Part shown: one piece after another, positions 22,764 to 33,097 of the stretch
How the letters are laid out: the number at the start of each line of letters is the position of its first letter
Position numbering within the stretch: the first letter of the stretch is position 1
Source: Eutypa lata
Lineage: Eukaryota; Ascomycota; Sordariomycetes; Xylariales; Diatrypaceae
Reading direction: 5' to 3'
NCBI GenBank assembly: GCA_022661535.1
Contig: JAKULF010000009.1
Location: forward strand, 2,480,001 to 2,544,000
DNA length: 64,000 nt
Notes under the pieces: model-generated
Seen by the model: the letters and a program-made list of their open reading frames with translations, nothing else
Databases searched by the model: none
What the model was told of the DNA's origin: nothing
Program-made: the position numbers and the translations under genes

Positions 22764-23948
22764 TTACCTACACGTTACGGCTCTCCCCGAGATAGCAGTG
22801 GCAGAGCCCCTAGGAACGGAAAGAATCCCGAGAAACTCGCGGGCGACCCTACTGCGGATAACGGCAGCCCCGAACATCCCGACCTGCGACACCTCCTCCA
22901 GTCCGAGGAGGCACCGGCGGATCCCCTTGATTGCCCGCTCGAACTCGTCCTGGTCAGCCTCCACGGCGAAAGCCACCAATGACAACGCGACATCGACCCA
23001 CGAGAGGATGTAGCGCTGATCACATCTCAGGTTCCCGTCCGCCTGCCGGAACTCGATGGTACGCCTGATGCCCTTCTCGTGCTTGTTGATCGGCAGGGGC
23101 GCCACAAGATCCCAGAATCTGTAGGCCATGTCGATCTTGTCGTTCTCGCCAGGCCCGACGAGGAGGCAGAACTCCGCTAGGGTCTCCGCCTGCCAAAGGG
23201 CCCTCAGCTCCGTTTCGGGGATTTTCCCAGTCGCCGAAGCATCGCCATCACCACCGCCGCCGCGAACGCAGCAATCGAACCAGTCCTCGCTGTCGAAGCT
23301 TTGCTTGGGAGTTCTGCTGCCGCCTTCCAAGACCACGGCGCTGCTCGACCGAATGCTCCTGCAGGAATCGTTGCTGAGGACCCGGTGGTCTGGGTGCAGG
23401 AGCTCGAGCAGCTCCTCGGCTCCCGCGAGCAGCAAGCTGGCGAGCTTCTGCAGCGCCAGGAGCGGGAAGCCCTTGTCGTCTCCTTGGCCGACGCTGACTC
23501 GGAGAGCGCACGACTCGTCGAAGGATACGGCTTCCATGGCGCGGAGTGCATTGGCGACCCTGTCGATCTCGTTTTCCGAGTTGTCCGTGGTGGCTTCCAG
23601 GGTAGGTGACACGACCTCGATTCCTGTGAACTAGACAGTCTCCGAGGAATCACCTCTGGCTCGAATGGAGTCGCGGCCTCTGATGATCCAGTGTCGATAT
23701 TCTAGCTCGTCCTCGGCCCTCTCCGCTCGGGAGGCTTCGTCGAGATGGTTAGACACAGATACGGGATAGGTGAGCTGGATAGCTTCTAGGTGCTCCTTAA
23801 TAACAAGAGCCACGCCCTCTACTGTGGTGCTTGGATCCTCCGAATCTGTCCAAATGTCATTGAAGAGGGTGCCTCTTCTGTCAACGAGGAATTCGAACTG
23901 GACGCCGAACGTGAAGGACTTGAGGATCTCTTCCCGTGTTCCTGCCAT
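22764..23948 (-). pseudogene. Amidoligase-family (PF12224-like) gene, interrupted by in-frame TAG and lacking the HxH motif
   Basis: One reading frame runs from ATG 23948 to 22764 and is broken only by TAG at 23633-23631. Upstream of it, the N-terminal block FTFGVQFEFLVDRRG resembles the start of fungal putative amidoligases (ATP-dependent carboxylate-amine ligases of the glutamine-synthetase-like fold). Directly after the stop, in the same frame, comes FTGIEVVSPTL, a conserved element of the family, so the stop falls inside a conserved region and no intron of credible size removes it. Where family members carry a GLHVHVG-type HxH motif, this protein reads ALRVSVG, so both histidines are replaced. 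Later blocks (LHPDHRV, TIEFRQADGNL, SWVDVALSLVAFAVEA) are kept. Likely a recent pseudogene. A CAG-to-TAG change by C-to-T mutation would explain the stop; that is inference. Confidence 0.75.
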
Positions 23949-25158
23949 GATTATTCTTCGGCTGGGCTATTTGAAAAGATGAATGATGGTAGTAATGGCG
24001 TTGATACTAATGTGATCAATGGAACAAGTCTCCAGCCGTGCGCCGAGGGCGCTTTTTATAGCCATAGGATTGGGTTTTGGTGATTCACAGGGGCGAATTG
24101 TCGGGTTGATACATGGAGTGGGAAGTGATCACTATATTACGCAAAGTTCCCAAGTGACGTGAATATGGGAAGGTGGTAGCTTCACTGTGTTTGTTTAAAA
24201 TATAAGACCAGGTATACAGAAAAGGGGCCATGACTTCATCTGTAAGTAAGTCTTCAAACTTAGAAAACAAGATGAAAATAGTCCGAATTCAGGCTCGAAT
24301 CAAGTGTCGCTTATTTGAAGTCAGTTCGCTAGGCTTACGGTCACATAAATATCGCCTTCTATGCTTGACTGCGGTATAACAAGCTAGGCATCATGTCATA
24401 CTCAACTATAATTAGATATGTTCGTAACATATAAAAGGGGTTACGTAGGTACTCACCTAGCATGGCCACATGTCATTCCCGCATGCGTAACTACAGTCAA
24501 ACTAACCGGTTCCTTTACCACCGTACCTATTAGCTATGGAATATCGCGCATTTACATTACTAGGGCAGTATACTGTTTCGTGCCTTCGCGAATGAGGAAT
24601 GCCATACAATATTCCTTCTCTCGACATCATGTAGCGCACACCGGTTCTAGCAGATGGGTCCCTTCTCAACATTAATAGATAACTTTCCGAGAATGGTTGT
24701 GGTACATTGTGAAGTATGACATTGCCACTCTCACCCTATCGAATGATAAACAAGTAAATGCTGTTTCTAGCAGATGAAAAGAAGTAGAACTACATTCATC
24801 ACTCATTATTTACATACATACCTGTAATGTCTGTAATTTCTGCAATACTGCTTGCGATGTGTAGTTGACCTCTACATTAGTGAGCTCTCAATGGTTTTGA
24901 CCTCCGAGCGGGTTATCTCCGGGATCGGCATCAAGCTATCAAGTCAAGTTTAATGCTTAACTGGGCCCTAAAAACATCGCTAAAGGGATTAAGACCGGCT
25001 GAGTCACCCCGGGGTTCCTAGCGAGCCAGCGAATCTCACACGAGAAAGCGACTCCTGAGGAGCTGAAAGAGGAAATAACCACATGGTTATACTTAGTAGT
25101 CTAACCTTAACTTTACGCTAATAATATTTTCTCTCTCCCACAGATTACATAAGTAGTA
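23949..25158. other. Divergent intergenic region
   Basis: Separates the amidoligase pseudogene (-) from the threonine aldolase gene (+). No gene or RNA is seen; small open stretches near 24418-24675 are not convincing. Confidence 0.5.
24053..24060 (-). promoter_or_regulatory. TATA-like element upstream of the amidoligase pseudogene
   Basis: Reads TATAAAAA on the minus strand about 105 bp upstream of the ATG at 23948, so the promoter may still be intact. Confidence 0.4.
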
Positions 25159-27116
25159 ATGTCTTTGACGGTGAGAGTCACCGGCGGCACATCTACCAGC
25201 AGCTACTACCGCCGCCGTATAATAATAATAACAAACGGCGGTGTCGCCGCTGATCGGCTTGGGGGGAGAAGGGCGTTGTTGAATACCACCCTGCTGTCTA
25301 GGGTTGTCGCAGGGCGCGCCTCCCCGGACACCGCATTCAACCGGTCCCGCTGCTGTCCTCCGAATTCCCCGCAGCAGCACCAGCAGCACCAGCTACTGCA
25401 GCTAGCGGAAGGATGGCGGCACTATAAGAATAGCATTGGTGCCGGATTTTGCCATGAGAGACGATTTCACACTTCCCCATCGACTAGATTACAGGCAACA
25501 ATGTCACGGTCTTCTTCTATTACCACCACCACTGCCGCTGAGAAAGCAGGCGGCGAAAATGGCGCCGCCGTCGACCTGCACAAATCCCCGGCGGCGAGCA
25601 GCTGGATAGGCAACAAGGGTGCTGCGGCCTTTGACCTGAGGAGTGAGTTTTTCACCGAGCCTATACTTTTTCTATTATAATAGAGCATGCATACCAAAAG
25701 GCATTGGGGGAAAGAAGAGAAGAGAAGAGAAGGAGTTGAAGACAGACAGACAGACAGACACCTGACGGTACACATATGTATATACACACAGGCGACACCA
25801 TGACGACGCCAACAGCCGCGATGCTCTCGGCGATCCAGACGGCGACGCTGCTAGACGACGTCTTCGAAGAGGACCCGACGACGCAGGCGCTCGAGGCGCA
25901 CGTGGCGGACCTCACGGGCAAAGAGGCCGGGCTACTCGTGCTGTCGGGGACCATGGGGAACCAGGTGGCGCTACGAACGCTGCTCACGCAGCCGCCGCAC
26001 GGCGTGCTCTGCGACTACCGGTCGCACATCGTGAAGTACGAAGCTGGAGGGTGAGTCTTTTTTCCCCCGTCCCTTCTCCTCTTTTTTTCCTTCCTTTCTT
26101 TCCCCTCTTCCTTTTCTCTCCCTCTCGTCTTTTCGCCCGTTTTCTTTACCGTCAGTCAGTCAGTCAGTCAGGTACTTTACTACCCGCGTATGATATTCTT
26201 ACCGGATGACAGCGTATCCTCCCTGACGGGCGCAACAACGCAGCCGATCCAGCCCACCACCAACGGGCTCTACCTGACGCTCGAGGACATCCAAGCGCAC
26301 GCGATCCTCGACGACAACGTGCACTACTGCCCGACGCGGGTGATCAGCCTGGAGAACTCGCTCGACGGGCTCATCATGCCCCTGTCGGAGATCGAGCGGA
26401 TCGGGGCCTTCGCGCGGGCCCACAACATCAAGCTGCACTGCGACGGGGCGCGGCTATGGGAGGTAGTCGCCGCCTCCTCCTCCTCCTCCTCCTCCTCCTC
26501 CTCTTCAGCATCTCCGAACGGCCCATCCCTCCGAGACTACGCCGCGAACTTCGACACCCTGACCCTCTGCTTCTCCAAGGGGCTCGGGGCCCCCATCGGC
26601 AGCGTCCTCGTGGGGCGGGCGGCGACGATCCAGCACGCGCGGCGCATCCGCAAGATGCTCGGCGGCGGCCTGCGGCAGTCGGGCGTCGTGGCGGCCGCGG
26701 CGCGCGTGGCCGTCGACGCTACGTTCGGGGCGGGGCCCCGGGGCGAGGGGGGCCTGCTGCGCGCGGCGCACGAGATGGCGCGGAGGGTGGAGGCGCTCTG
26801 GGCTGGGGTCGCGGGGGCCAGGATGGAGGTCCCCGTGCAGACGAACATGTGCTGGCTTGACTTGGGGAGTGCCGGGGGTGGGAGAGGTGTCACGGCGGGG
26901 AGGTTGGAGGCCCTTGGAGCGGAGGCTGGGTTGAAACTCATGGGGAACCGCATCGTTACGCATTATCAGGTGGGAGAGGAGGCGCTGCGGCGGTTGGAGG
27001 GCGTGTTTCAGAGGGTTGCGGAGGAGGCTGCTGCTGGGGGTTCGGAAGGGGAAGGGGAAGAGAAAGAGAAAGGGGCGAAGGGGAGTAGTCCGTATGGGGT
27101 GAAGTCTCAACTATGA
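25159..27116 (+). CDS. GLY1: L-threonine aldolase (PLP enzyme), with possible mitochondrial leader
   Basis: The enzyme cleaves threonine to glycine and acetaldehyde with pyridoxal phosphate. Exons are 25159-25642, 25792-26050 and 26213-27116; the junctions read FDLRSDTMTTPTAAM and YEAGGVSSLTGA. Diagnostic features are the N-terminal RSDTMTTPT, the block SGTMGNQVALRTLL, LENSLDGLIMPLSEIERIGA, HCDGARLWE, and LTLCFSKGLGAPIGS containing the PLP lysine. Two starts are possible. ATG 25501 (A at -3) gives 434 aa, near the usual size. ATG 25159, in frame, adds 114 residues rich in Arg and poor in Asp/Glu, ending RRFHTSPSTRLQAT, which looks like a mitochondrial presequence. A poly-Ser run of about 11-13 residues follows HCDGARLWEVVAA. 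Exon 3 is strikingly G+C-rich. Confidence 0.9.
25743..25762 (+). repeat. (GACA)n microsatellite in intron 1 of the threonine aldolase gene
   Basis: About five tandem GACA/CAGA units inside the 149 bp first intron. Confidence 0.7.
26154..26171 (+). repeat. (GTCA)n microsatellite in intron 2 of the threonine aldolase gene
   Basis: About four tandem GTCA units near the end of the 162 bp second intron, downstream of a long pyrimidine tract (26057-26150). Confidence 0.7.
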
Positions 27117-27952
27117 GTGATGTCGATACCTACTAAGTACGTAGCCAGAAGCCTTTCTTTTCGGTCACTGAAGCACGTGTGCCACTTTTGCAAACCGACG
27201 CCTATTGTAGATTGGATATGATACAAAACTAGAGATTAGAGGTCGTCAGCCTTAGAGACAAACGAGGGACCAAAGATCACGAGAGATATCATACGAAGAC
27301 AAATATCTGCAGAGCAAAAAAAGAATCAAGTCCAGATAATTGGACTTTGGATAGATATAACGCGAGTAGAACTCCAAGATCCTAAATAAATAATTAGGTA
27401 GGATGGATATCTTCCAACAAAAGCGACACTGTCCTCATTGAGGATCAAGCCTTCGCCCCCGAAAAAACATCGAAATAGTACAGCTCTTCCTCCATCCCCT
27501 GAGAGCGTAGGCCACCTCAGTTGAGTTGAGGTAGCAAGCTATATACAGCACATGAACGTAGTTTCCCATGCCCGAGTTATAGACGCTCAGAAGGGCCCTT
27601 ACCCCAGATATACAAATTATCAAACAGGACGGCCTTTCTCTCCTTTTTTTAATAAATAGGGAATCGCCACCGCCGCCACCATAATCACAACCACCAAACC
27701 GCTCAGAAATGAGTCAACTATGTCCCCGACATCTTTCCGCCCCCAGGGTATTTTTCGCGCACCGTGGCTGATGCAAAGGGAATTAAAGCGACCAAAGCCC
27801 GCCAGGATTATGCTGAAGGTAAAAAAAGGAATTTTTGATGCTGCCTTTCCCAGAATACTGATTTCGCTCGCCGAACGCCATAAGAAATATTCACAAAATT
27901 GGGTAGATCGTTATCATGCGGCTCTGCAAAAGTGCCTGGAGCAGATGGTCTC
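27117..27952. other. Convergent 3' region
   Basis: Lies between the stops of the threonine aldolase (+) and the Nif1-like gene (-). A 78-codon open stretch starting at 27720 (+) overlaps the last exon of the Nif1-like gene on the other strand and is not credible. No gene is seen. Confidence 0.5.
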
Positions 27953-30274
27953 CTAAGCCTTCTTCCCAAAGATGCCTCGGCTTCTCGATTTGCTACGGCC
28001 TTTCTTCGACTTCGGGCTGTCGACATCGTCGGTGTACTTGGCCTTGTGGATCCTACACGGTTGGAAATTAGTATTAAGTTCTATGTAATGTCATTCATGA
28101 AGGAGAGACTCACCAGCTGTTACCTGGCATGCTCACGCCTTTAGTCTCTGCCATACGGTAGAATTTTGCGCTTTTCTTGAGATCTTTCTTGCACCCGACG
28201 CCCTTAGCATAACAGAAACCAGCTTCGCACAGAGCATCGACATCGCCCCAACCTGTGTTCATGTTAGAATCCAACCTAGCTTTCTTTGGTAGGAAATGAA
28301 CTCACTTCCAGCTATCTCGAAGCAACGCAAAGCGAGTGCTTTATCCTGTTCGATGCCCCAACCATTCATATGGCTGACGCCAAGTTCGTATATACTCAAT
28401 GCGAATTGAGCTTTGCGTGTCTTCCGATCCATGAAATCGACCTGTTTGCCCTCCTTCACTTGATCTTCATCGTCGGCGATCTCAGCGCTGACAACATCGG
28501 CAGCTTTTCGCAGCCACTCAACACCTTCACGCTGATTGGGTCGCATACCCCATCCATGTCGACAAGCCAGAGCATATAGCAACATGCCGGTGGGATCACC
28601 GGCCCTCGCCGCAAGACGCAAGTGATACGTAGATTCCTTTACGGACCCATCTTCGTGGCACTTAATGCCCTTTGCCAAGTGCTCTTCGGCACTCATCTCA
28701 GCAGCCGTTGGCGCATGGGAATGCGCCGATTTTGGTGGTTTGATAGTACTAGCAGAATCGCTAGTCGACACAGACATGGGAGACATAGGCGGCCGTCCTC
28801 GGGCTTGATCATGGAGTGGAGATGTCAGAGTGCGCCCTCTAGGCACATCCTCGGACAACCTACTCCCGGTCGATGGCCGGCTGGGATCAGGTGATGGCTG
28901 CCCATCGTTTGCAGACATTTCATTCGAAAGCTTGCTTCGTTCAATAGAAGGGCGTGCCAAGAATGAGTCGTTATTTGGTCCGTCTTGGTATTTCGAGGAG
29001 GAACTTGAAGGACGTGTAGGAGGCGAGGGAGGAGCCTGGCCGCCTCTAGACTGGGTTTGGCCGCCGGGTGGATATGCGGGTTGTTCCCAATTTAAGGAAG
29101 GCGTAGTATCGTGATCTTGGAAGACCATCGACTCACGCTGAAGGGCTTTACCTCTCGGTAATGAGTACTTAGCATATATGTATGAGGGTGCGCCCTTTCC
29201 TTCCTCCGTCTCCAAGAAAGCATCGCTGTGCATGCTAATTGGCGTATGCGCCGTATCATCCGCAAGAACGAATGAAGGTTGACTATCGGAAGATGCTTGC
29301 CGCGATGGCATATCCATAACGGGTGTTCCTGCTCGACTCATCGGCCTAGAGAAATTAAAAGAGGGACGAGGAAGTGGCACAGAAACATCCGAGCTGATAG
29401 ATGGCGACCGTTGGTAATGCGCTATGGGAGATGCTTGAACTGGCCCCGCGAATGCGCTACTACTTGACAATTTTCGAGGTGGCTGCGAATGGGAAGAAGC
29501 ACTTAACGTATCGTCATGGGACTCGAGGGGAGCTGACATGATACTAGAAGAGCGCTTGGGGAACATGCTTCTCGGTGGAAACAACCCAGCCGAATCATTT
29601 GAAGTAGTTTTCGTGAGATTCCCAGGTGAAGAGGGGAAAACATTAGCAAAGGAAGGAGGTTCTCTAGAATACGGATCCAGTCCTGACAACCTAGACTCTG
29701 CTATTCGGTCGGACAAACTATCCAAGTCGCCTGGTGACTGTTCTCGTCGAGCACCATATAATCCATGACTCTCTTCCAAGCGATCCAGCTGTCGGCCACG
29801 AGCATTTTCAAGAAAGGGATTGGGAGGCAGAGGTACTGATTGATCTGGAGTGGGCGGAATACGGCTCATACGCGGGTGCATCGAGACTGGTCGGTCGATC
29901 GGTTCCTCAACTTCGGTAGTCAAGCCAAGACCCATAGGATGCTGCGATTGTTGTTGCGGCGATACATTTTCCTGCTCGGAAGAGGAATCGTAGGACAAGG
30001 AACGAAAGTATTCGGATCGGCCTTGGACGATCAATGGGCTCTCTACAGTCAAGGGTGGTAGACGGCTCATGCGCCTGCCTGTCTTCGACTCGCTTTCCTC
30101 CAATTGCTTCGCCAGTGCACGACTCTGAGCAGCAAAAGCATCAAGAGGTGACATAGATGGAGGTACTTCGCCAGCTACATGGAGACGTGGGGATCGCAGA
30201 GGGCGGGAGCTGGCAGTCGAGACTGAGGTCGACGATTGCGACCTTAGGTCGAGGAACCCAGGCTTGTTCGTCAT
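27953..30274 (-). CDS. Sel1-repeat protein, Nif1-like (putative cell-cycle regulator)
   Basis: Three exons, 30274-28306, 28252-28114 and 28052-27953, encode 735 aa. ATG 30274 starts MTNKPGFLDLRS; the frame is open further upstream but without an ATG. Residues 1-~570 are Ser/Pro-rich and look disordered, with many SP and TP sites. The last ~165 residues carry Sel1-type (TPR-like) repeats: AEEHLAKGIKCHEDGSVKES, MLLYALACRHGWGMRPNQRE, SIYELGVSHMNGWGIEQDKA and, across the first intron, a repeat ending GFCYAKGVGCKKDLKKS. The tail is basic (SKKGRSKSRSRGIFGKKA). The layout matches fungal proteins annotated as Nif1, named after fission yeast Nif1, which binds and inhibits the kinase Nim1/Cdr1. That function is transferred by family only. 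Confidence 0.87.
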
Positions 30275-31317
30275 CGCAATATTATTATTTCGGTCGGTAG
30301 GTGAGGGTAAAATCAAATTATACAATAGCAACGGTGGATGTTTAGGAATAAGTCGGCAGAATATTATTAGGAACACCAATTAAGGGTCTTTTAGGTACTT
30401 GGTACTAAGAAATTCTCGCCGATTTGGTCTAATTGTTCCCGAAGTTTTGTCATATGTTGGCCCACGGAGCCACATTCAGAGTAGACGGTCGGTGAATATG
30501 ACAACCTAATGGAGTGTATGCGAAGAAATTGTTGGAAAGATGTCGGTCGTGGTGGCAAATGCTCTACCGACAGCATCAAGTTGAGACAGGACAATATGCG
30601 GGTTTGCCCAGGGGCAACTTCTTCTGTGACGTGTGGTAGAAGAATGCGACAAGAATATGGCTGTGCAAGTAGTACAGACTTACCCTATGTAGGTAGCTAT
30701 CTTCGACACCTGTCATGCGAAGTGTACTATCTACCGTACATAGGTAAGTATAACGTATTACTGTAGTGGCGTCTTGGAGGTAACTACTAGCTCAGTAATA
30801 ATCAGTTGTGTGATTGAAACACAGTTGCTGTGAATCAGTCCGATGTCAATGCCAATCACGCCGTAGATGGTGGCACCGTTTCTGTCAATTGGGTGTAATT
30901 GTCAGGTGATGCAGCATATCGACTCGAAGTAGGTAGGTAAGGTAAGGGTATGGGTATGGGTGTGGTATGTCGTATCAGGGTTCTCTGCTGCGGCCGATAA
31001 GAAGATAAAGAAAAGAAGGGGGTATTCAAGATCTTTTTTACTGGTAGAGGATTGGAATCTCCAAATGTAAGTAAGTAATGAGTAAGATCTAAGTTTAGGT
31101 ACGTAGGTTAGGTAATGTCAAGGGAGAACGAATGATAAAAGCTATGTATGTAGGCAGGTTACAACTTGAGGGTGTACGTTATGGCTATGGCAATGGTATG
31201 CATAAGTGTGGAAGGAAAAAGGGAGTGGACGATGACGATTGATCATCAAAGGAAGACAGGTAGCACCAGCACTATCAACTGTATTCCGTGCTTTCAATTA
31301 GATGCGGTAACCCGAAG

Positions 31318-31349
<32 letters not shown>

Positions 31350-33097
31350 AACAAGACAAGACAAGACGAAGGAGTAGTAACTAAGTCTAGTATGTAGTTA
31401 ACATTAGGAGGAGGGAAAAATTGATGAATGTCTGCATTGAATGGGCGAACACATGCACCATGCACACACATCCTGGGTCCTTTGGGGGATTCAACTTGGG
31501 ATCAAGGAGAAAGGCGGAGCTTCCAAGGATCTTCCAATACAAGACCAGAAGACCTTGAAGACCCTCCCAACTCCCGCCAACCGAGGGGGGCAGCAGGGGG
31601 GTTTAGAAGCAAGAAGGGGCCAAGGGGGGTGGAGGTTAGTGACCCTTGGCGATATCAAAAGGTACTAAAACTGCTTGGCACAGAAGACTGAAATGAACCA
31701 AAATCTAGTGCAATGAGATGCATGCAGCCACCCAGCAGCTTGTCGCTTGTCTTTTTTGGCGGTCCGGGTACCTTGCTTTGTCCCTGTCCCCCTGTCAAAC
31801 CCTGCAGCTTGCCCAACACCAACGGTGCAGCCGTGCTTCTCCAAAGGGTAAAAATGGGGGCGGTCGAGGCGTTCCATGCCGTATCGTGGCGCTATCGTGG
31901 CTTGATTAAGGGCCTCCAATATAGTATCCAACAACCAATAATAGCTTCATTGCAGAAGCCTACCTACTTCATACATCCAGCTATACAAGGAAGTTGTCCA
32001 GTATAAATAAAGTCAAACTTGTAGTTAGACACGTGCTACGTAAGCCCTAGCACTATCTACTGAATCTTTACTTTCAATGACAGGATGACAAGATCTGATT
32101 GACCACGTAGTTCGTTGTCAAATAAACTTTTAGCCAACCCACCAATGCCGATCCTGGAATATTCTTTCACATACATACCTCGTAGAGTTAATAGGTACTA
32201 ACTAACTGTTGGCTACGGTAACTAACCAATCTTCTTTAGTTGTTCAGATGATTCGTGCTTCGTATTTCCTATTTTAATCCCACTACTTTAGGAATTAGTG
32301 TTAGGTTTTGGGAAGGTTCCAGACTAGACTGTTCGTATCGTATTGTATTGTGGTCCTTACTCGGTCACTGTAGCTGCAGGTAAGTCAGAGGGAGCCATAG
32401 TTATAGATCAGGTATCCTATCTTCTATGCAAATACCCTATCAATTATAAGGGGAAAAATAGAGCTATCTCTGATCCACTCGCATTCACTATTAGCTAAGC
32501 ATGGAGGGTTGATATATACCTACCTAGGTATGTACAATCAGCCTGAGGTCTAAATAAAATAGTGACAGCATACTTCGTGTTAGTATGTAGCTTACATACA
32601 ATTATTTAAGCTTTGCAAGGGCTATACTCGGTAACTACTCGTCCAGGATGCATAACTGTAGCACGTAAGTACATGTATATCATAATTATATCTAGATCGA
32701 TCTAGAATATAGTTACATACCTAGGTATATACATCAATCACGGCATTTAAGTTAGTTACATTTGCGGATATCGTTTAGGTGGAATAGCACACAACACGGG
32801 GCATGTCCCTGCGTTCGGCGACACCACGGAATGGAGTTTTGGGGCTCAGCGCGGCAAAGCCGACGCCGACGCCGAACTACATAACCCAATACATAAGGTA
32901 ATAACCATACCGACGGTAAACCAAAACAGCCAATAAACAAGACGCGCGATACTTTATCTAATTCGATTCTATCACACGGTGCCCCCTCGTTAAATGGTAG
33001 CCTTTTCTCTCATTTATATTTATGTATACGATATTAAATAAAAAGGGGCCTCTGAAATCCTCGACGGCCTAACTTGAACTAATCAAAGCCAAATAAA
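30275..33097. other. Large gene-free region with simple repeats
   Basis: This 2.8 kb stretch separates two minus-strand genes. It holds TAGGTA/TACCTA words (30670-30745, 30930-30950, 32515-32535, 32715-32730), a (TGC)10 tract at 31318-31347 and a purine-rich patch at 31500-31640. Open stretches of 60-90 codons (for example 31665-31934 on the minus strand) have no protein-like features. A long 5' leader for the Nif1-like gene is possible. Confidence 0.5.
31318..31347 (+). repeat. (TGC)10 trinucleotide microsatellite
   Basis: Ten uninterrupted TGC units (GCA on the other strand) in the intergenic region upstream of the Nif1-like gene. Confidence 0.85.

Noticed and set aside
27720..27956. 78-codon plus-strand frame
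   Set aside because: Overlaps the supported last exon of the Nif1-like gene on the other strand and its 3' region.
31428..31934. Plus and minus frames of 75-97 codons in the purine-rich patch
   Set aside because: Low complexity and mutually contradictory frames.
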